Shown here: in pieces, positions 7,842 through 10,300 of the stretch | Layout: each line of letters begins with the position of its first letter | Position numbering within the stretch: position 1 is the first letter of the stretch | From: JBKPDV01 sp046728075 | GTDB taxonomy: Bacteria; Acidobacteriota; Thermoanaerobaculia; UBA5066; Gp7-AA6 | Direction: 5' to 3' | DNA: 10,300 bases | NCBI GenBank assembly: GCA_046728075.1 | Contig: JBKPDV010000152.1 | Location: 1 to 10,300 of the forward strand | Notes under the pieces: generated by a model | Database searches by the model: none | The model's input: only the letters and a program-made list of their open reading frames with translations | What the model was told of the DNA's origin: nothing | Translations under genes and position numbers: made by a program

Positions 7842-9580
7842 GAGGCAAGCGCTCCCGGCATCTTGGGCGCGACCGACGCGGTGAAGAATAGGTGACGCTC
7901 GAGCAGCTCGCCGAGCAGCGTCAGAATCAGGATTAGCCCCACGACCACGCCGGTGACGATCGGGCCAAAGCCCGCCGGCCCGGCGACCGCCCGCGCAGCG
8001 AGGAGCAGGCAGGGCAGCACAACTCCGCCGACGACACCGAGGAAGACGCGCCCTAGAGCGATGCGGCTCAACTCCCCGGTGAGCAGGATCGTCGTTCGCT
8101 TCAGCGGCGTGTGCTGCTTGTCGCGCAGGTGGGTCAGCACCAGTGCCTCGACCACGAGCTTCGCCAGCGAGGCCGCCACAAGGCCCCGGAGGAGCCCCCG
8201 GCCGAACCGCGCCATGACCTCATCGGCCGACATCGACCCGGTCCACGCCGCCCCGAGCAGCGAGACGAGCACGACCGCGGGGATGCCCAGGACCACTCCC
8301 GTCATGAAGAACTTGAAGCCCGTGAGCGGCAGACTCCAGAACGGCCGGCGCGTGTCCACGTAGATCATCACCGAGCAGAAGACGCCGATGAGCCCAAACA
8401 AGGCCGCCGCTGGCTGGAAGAGTCCCTGCACGCCGGGGATCGACAGGCCCCGGTGGCGTAGCCAGACGTCCGCCCCATAGGCCGCGGCGAAGCCTGCGAA
8501 GAGCCCGAACCCCAGGATCTCGCGACTCAGCCACGAGGTCCTGAGCCCGATCATCGCCCGGAACGCGTAGAGCGGCCGGCCCAGGTGGCCCACCGCCGCG
8601 ACCATCCCCAGGAGCCCCACCAGGAGCGCGGCGATCACCCGGAACGACCGGATGCCGAGCATCGAGCCGCCGTCGGCGAGCGAGTCGAGCGCCAGGTCGG
8701 CCACAAACGCACCTACTGACATCTGCGTCAGGACCAGCATAGCGACTAGCGCGAAATGGGCGTGGCCCGGCGTCACCGCGTAGTGGTCGGCCGGCAACAG
8801 GTTCCGCGGCAGCGCCTTCCTGGTCCGGTAAATCGTCGTCGGCAGCGTATAATCGGGCTCGGGGGCGCCCGGGAGGAAGAGGTTGGCCTCGCAGTCCTCG
8901 ACGACTTTCTGCTGGGCGACCACAGTGATCCGAATCGCCTGGGTCGGGCACGCCTGCACGCAGGCCGGTGCCTCGCCCGATGCCAGGCGATCACTGCACA
9001 TGTCACACTTGCGGACGATGCCCCGCCTCTTATTGTATTTCGGGGCGTCATACGGGCACTTGAAAATGCAGTACTGGCAACCGATGCACTGGTCGTCGAG
9101 GTGCTTGACGATGCCGGTCACCGGGTCCTTCTCGTAGGCCTCCACCGGGCAGCCGTAGAGGCAGGCCGGGTCGAGACAGTGGTGGCAGGCGGTTGTCACG
9201 TGCTGGAGCACCGGCAGGGCGGACGTCCCCCCCTGGAGCAGGCCGACCGAGCGCCACATCTCGTCCTCGTCGAGCCCATTGAGCGCGTGGCAGGCCGCCA
9301 CACACGCCTTGCAGCCCGAGCAGCGGTCAAGGTCCACCTCGAAGGCGAACTGCTGGCCGGGACCCAGGGAACTGGCAGGCATCAGCGCCGAGTAATACCG
9401 GCCCTGGAGTGGCTCGTCCGTATCCTCGTGGAACTGTGAGAACCGCTCAACAGCGCTCAGGTCGCCTTGCTCATCCACCAGGGAGTCGATCAGCGACCCA
9501 TCCGTCATCGGACCAGGGACACGGAACGTGTCCGCCACATCCAGAACTGTCGCCGAAAAAAGCGCTCGTTCGACATCCAT
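7838..9580 (-). CDS. Fused DmsB-DmsC-like protein: four-cluster ferredoxin plus membrane anchor of the nitrate reductase
   Basis: This 580-residue protein joins an electron-transfer subunit to a quinol-oxidising anchor. Residues 1-85 carry no cluster ligands. Residues 87-211 hold 16 cysteines in four groups, each able to bind a [4Fe-4S] cluster: C87/90/93/97, C132/135/140/144, C165/168/171/175 and C192/195/207/211. This is the DmsB pattern. From about residue 270 there are around eight hydrophobic segments with DmsC-like sequence (GHLGRPLYAFRAM, SWLSREILGFG, YVDTRRPFW). No Tat or Sec signal precedes the cluster domain, so it probably faces the cytoplasm beside NasA. The ATG at 9580 follows GGGAGAG at a 10-base spacing. 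As first gene of the cluster, with its stop overlapping the nasA start, its likely job is passing electrons from quinol to NasA. Partnership with NasA is inferred from context; other DmsC relatives serve DMSO or other oxyanion reductases. Confidence 0.9.
   Translation of the reverse strand: MDVERALFSATVLDVADTFRVPGPMTDGSLIDSLVDEQGDLSAVERFSQFHEDTDEPLQGRYYSALMPASSLGPGQQFAFEVDLDRCSGCKACVAACHALNGLDEDEMWRSVGLLQGGTSALPVLQHVTTACHHCLDPACLYGCPVEAYEKDPVTGIVKHLDDQCIGCQYCIFKCPYDAPKYNKRRGIVRKCDMCSDRLASGEAPACVQACPTQAIRITVVAQQKVVEDCEANLFLPGAPEPDYTLPTTIYRTRKALPRNLLPADHYAVTPGHAHFALVAMLVLTQMSVGAFVADLALDSLADGGSMLGIRSFRVIAALLVGLLGMVAAVGHLGRPLYAFRAMIGLRTSWLSREILGFGLFAGFAAAYGADVWLRHRGLSIPGVQGLFQPAAALFGLIGVFCSVMIYVDTRRPFWSLPLTGFKFFMTGVVLGIPAVVLVSLLGAAWTGSMSADEVMARFGRGLLRGLVAASLAKLVVEALVLTHLRDKQHTPLKRTTILLTGELSRIALGRVFLGVVGGVVLPCLLLAARAVAGPAGFGPIVTGVVVGLILILTLLGELLERHLFFTASVAPKMPGALAS
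7852..7856 (-). promoter_or_regulatory. Ribosome binding site of nasA inside the upstream gene
   Basis: GGGAG on the minus strand lies ten bases before the nasA ATG and inside the last codons of the DmsBC-like gene. Together with the ATGA stop/start overlap at 7838-7841, it points to translational coupling and near-equal synthesis of the two proteins. Confidence 0.6.
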
Positions 9581-9590
9581 AAACGTGCAG

Positions 9591-9597
9591 CTCTCCC
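9591..9597 (-). promoter_or_regulatory. Ribosome binding site of the DmsBC-like gene
   Basis: GGGAGAG on the minus strand, ten bases before the ATG at 9580. It lies only three bases downstream of the strong hairpin at 9601-9623, so folding there could affect access to it. Confidence 0.55.
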
Positions 9598-9600
9598 GTG

Positions 9601-9623
9601 CCGCGTCCGAGGTTCGGACGCGG
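9601..9623. promoter_or_regulatory. Perfect 10-bp inverted repeat (hairpin) in the operon leader
   Basis: CCGCGTCCGA (9601-9610) and TCGGACGCGG (9614-9623) are exact reverse complements with a 3-base loop. In the minus-strand RNA this is a very stable hairpin, ending just before the Shine-Dalgarno sequence of the first gene. No U-run follows it, so it is unlikely to be a terminator. It could be a translational control element, an RNA-stabilising 5' structure or a repressor operator. Confidence 0.6.
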
Positions 9624-9714
9624 TGTCATCGCATCGGGCCTCACTGGGTGGGGGGCCGCGACCATCATCACCGGTCGGGAGAGATACCGGCTCGCTTCTG
9701 TCGTCCCGGCCTAA

Positions 9715-9730
9715 TGCAGCGGCTGTGCCA
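9715..9730 (-). promoter_or_regulatory. Candidate sigma-54 (RpoN) -24/-12 promoter for the nitrate operon
   Basis: The minus strand reads TGGCAC (9725-9730), five bases, then CTGCA (9715-9719). The consensus is TGGCAC-N5-TTGCA, so 10 of 11 positions match, with the required 10-base GG to GC spacing. A transcript would start near 9704-9706, giving a leader of about 125 bases that includes the strong hairpin. RpoN control of nitrate assimilation genes is known in other bacteria (for example the nas operon of Klebsiella). No good -35/-10 pair was seen in the same region. Confidence 0.5.
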
Positions 9731-9761
9731 CGATCCGGGGCAACGGGCGATGAGCACGCTA

Positions 9762-9774
9762 TTCCCTACGGGAA
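9762..9774. repeat. Short dyad TTCCC-TAC-GGGAA
   Basis: Five-base perfect arms with a 3-base spacer, about 60-70 bases upstream of the predicted RpoN start site. It is short enough to be chance; noted because it lies between the promoter candidate and the larger dyad at 9807-9824. Confidence 0.3.
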
Positions 9775-9806
9775 GGCGAATTCCGATTTCGGTTCTCTTC
9801 TACGAT

Positions 9807-9824
9807 CCTTCGGTTTTCCGAAGG
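9807..9824. promoter_or_regulatory. 18-bp dyad, candidate activator binding site
   Basis: CCTTCGG-TTTT-CCGAAGG is a perfect 7-bp inverted repeat with a 4-base spacer. It is centred about 110 bases upstream of the predicted RpoN start, where enhancer-binding activators usually sit. It does not match the NtrC consensus, so a specific regulator cannot be named. A hairpin role is less likely because it would lie upstream of the predicted transcript, and no T-run adjoins it on either strand. Confidence 0.4.
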
Positions 9825-9910
9825 GTAAAACGCTCGTCAGCGAGGATGAGCCTGATCTAATGTTGGGCGTGATTGCTGGTGATTGAGGCAATTGTCGGGC
9901 TACTGCAGGC

Positions 9911-9945
9911 CCTCCGAAAGCGCTCTACGTACCGCTCTTCGGAGG
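9911..9945. repeat. Inverted repeat CCTCCGAA ... TTCGGAGG
   Basis: Eight-base perfect arms at 9911-9918 and 9938-9945. The pairing continues inward as AGCG/CGCT with one bulged base. It lies between the partial frame at the right edge and the operon promoter. There is no T-run on either side, so a rho-independent terminator is not supported, though the position after the upstream frame would suit one. Confidence 0.4.
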
Positions 9946-10151
9946 CCGGTTGCAATATGTCAATGTGTCTTCGGAGTGTTGTACATGCCTGCTGGGAAGG
10001 GCAGTTAATCGACGAGGCGGCGGTCTGGACTTCAAGCCTGTGCGCGCACCGACACACCTTCGAGCATTGCCAGGGTCCGCCAGTTCTCGTCATCATCACC
10101 GCTGAGGCTCGGCAAGGCTCGACTCGATTGTCATCTCGGCGACGGCACGCT

Positions 10152-10300
10152 TCAACGCGCGTCCTTTCGGCTTTCCGAAGTCACCTCTTGGGCGATCATC
10201 AGCCGCAGCAGTTCCACCAGCGAGCGGACGCCGAGTTTCAGTACTTCCCAAGTCCCCTCATTCGGTCGGAAGTAATGAACATAGCTCCCTTTCCGTCGTC
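10152..10300 (-). CDS. 3' end of an unrecognised reading frame (partial)
   Basis: From the right edge a minus-strand frame runs open for about 49 codons to the TGA at 10152-10154. It contains SYVHYFRPNEGTWEVLKLGV and then a leucine-rich, helix-like SLVELLRLMIAQEV, ending TSESRKDAR. The amino-acid make-up looks protein-like, and the other two minus-strand frames are stopped early. I do not recognise the family. The start lies outside the window, so coding status rests only on the open frame and composition. It reads in the same direction as the nitrate operon but is about 570 bases from it and is unlikely to be part of it. Confidence 0.3.
   Translation of the reverse strand, partial: RRKGSYVHYFRPNEGTWEVLKLGVRSLVELLRLMIAQEVTSESRKDAR

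Larger units (their letters stand above)
9581..10151. other. Non-coding region upstream of the nitrate operon
   Basis: This stretch of about 570 bases has no convincing gene on either strand. Short open frames exist but show no recognisable protein and no good ribosome binding site. It contains the operon's probable control elements (leader hairpin, RpoN-like promoter, dyads), listed separately. TCTTCGGAG occurs twice, at 9936-9944 and around 9968-9976, next to the inverted repeat. Nothing else recognisable was seen between about 9980 and 10151. Confidence 0.6.

Noticed and set aside
9807..9824. Reading the CCTTCGG dyad as a rho-independent terminator
   Set aside because: No run of T residues follows the stem on either strand, and it lies upstream of the predicted operon promoter.
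9857..10099. 80-codon minus-strand open frame upstream of the operon
   Set aside because: No good ribosome binding site. Cys/Ser/Arg-rich sequence without any motif, and it overlaps the inverted repeat at 9911-9945.

Overview
The window is GC-rich (roughly 60-65% by eye) and holds one five-gene cluster for assimilatory nitrate use, all on the minus strand and read from right to left. Gene content, GC-rich coding style, a NirB-NirD fusion and a NasA/DmsB-DmsC pair suggest a planctomycete-type bacterium (Isosphaera/Gemmata-like). This is an inference from family resemblance; the sequence has no rRNA or other taxonomic marker.

Layout in transcription order. The right edge (10152-10300) carries the 3' end of an unrecognised reading frame. 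About 570 bases of non-coding DNA follow (9581-10151). They hold a good sigma-54-type -24/-12 promoter candidate (9715-9730), an 18-bp dyad about 110 bases upstream of its expected start site (9807-9824), and a very strong hairpin just before the ribosome binding site of the first gene (9601-9623). Then come: a fused DmsB-DmsC-like four-cluster iron-sulfur/membrane anchor protein (7838-9580); a cytoplasmic Mo-bisMGD assimilatory nitrate reductase whose start overlaps the previous stop by ATGA (5586-7841); a NirB-NirD fused siroheme nitrite reductase (2558-5542); an NNP-family nitrate/nitrite transporter (1024-2277); and moaA, for molybdenum cofactor biosynthesis (927 to beyond the left edge).

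The genes form a pathway: NarK imports nitrate, NasA reduces it to nitrite with electrons probably delivered from the quinone pool by the membrane DmsBC-like protein, and NirBD reduces nitrite to ammonium with NAD(P)H. MoaA would start synthesis of the cofactor needed by NasA.

The most striking observation is that moaA is broken in several ways. A 120-bp transposase-free element with 18-bp perfect terminal inverted repeats and a 5-bp target duplication sits in the middle of the gene. A one-base frameshift lies near its N terminus, and the normally conserved GGEP motif reads GGES. The rest of the operon looks intact, so a second moaA elsewhere, or a recent loss, is implied. The second point of interest is the predicted quinol-linked, membrane-anchored assimilatory nitrate reductase under a probable RpoN promoter. 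No CRISPR array, tRNA, rRNA or intact transposase gene was seen.
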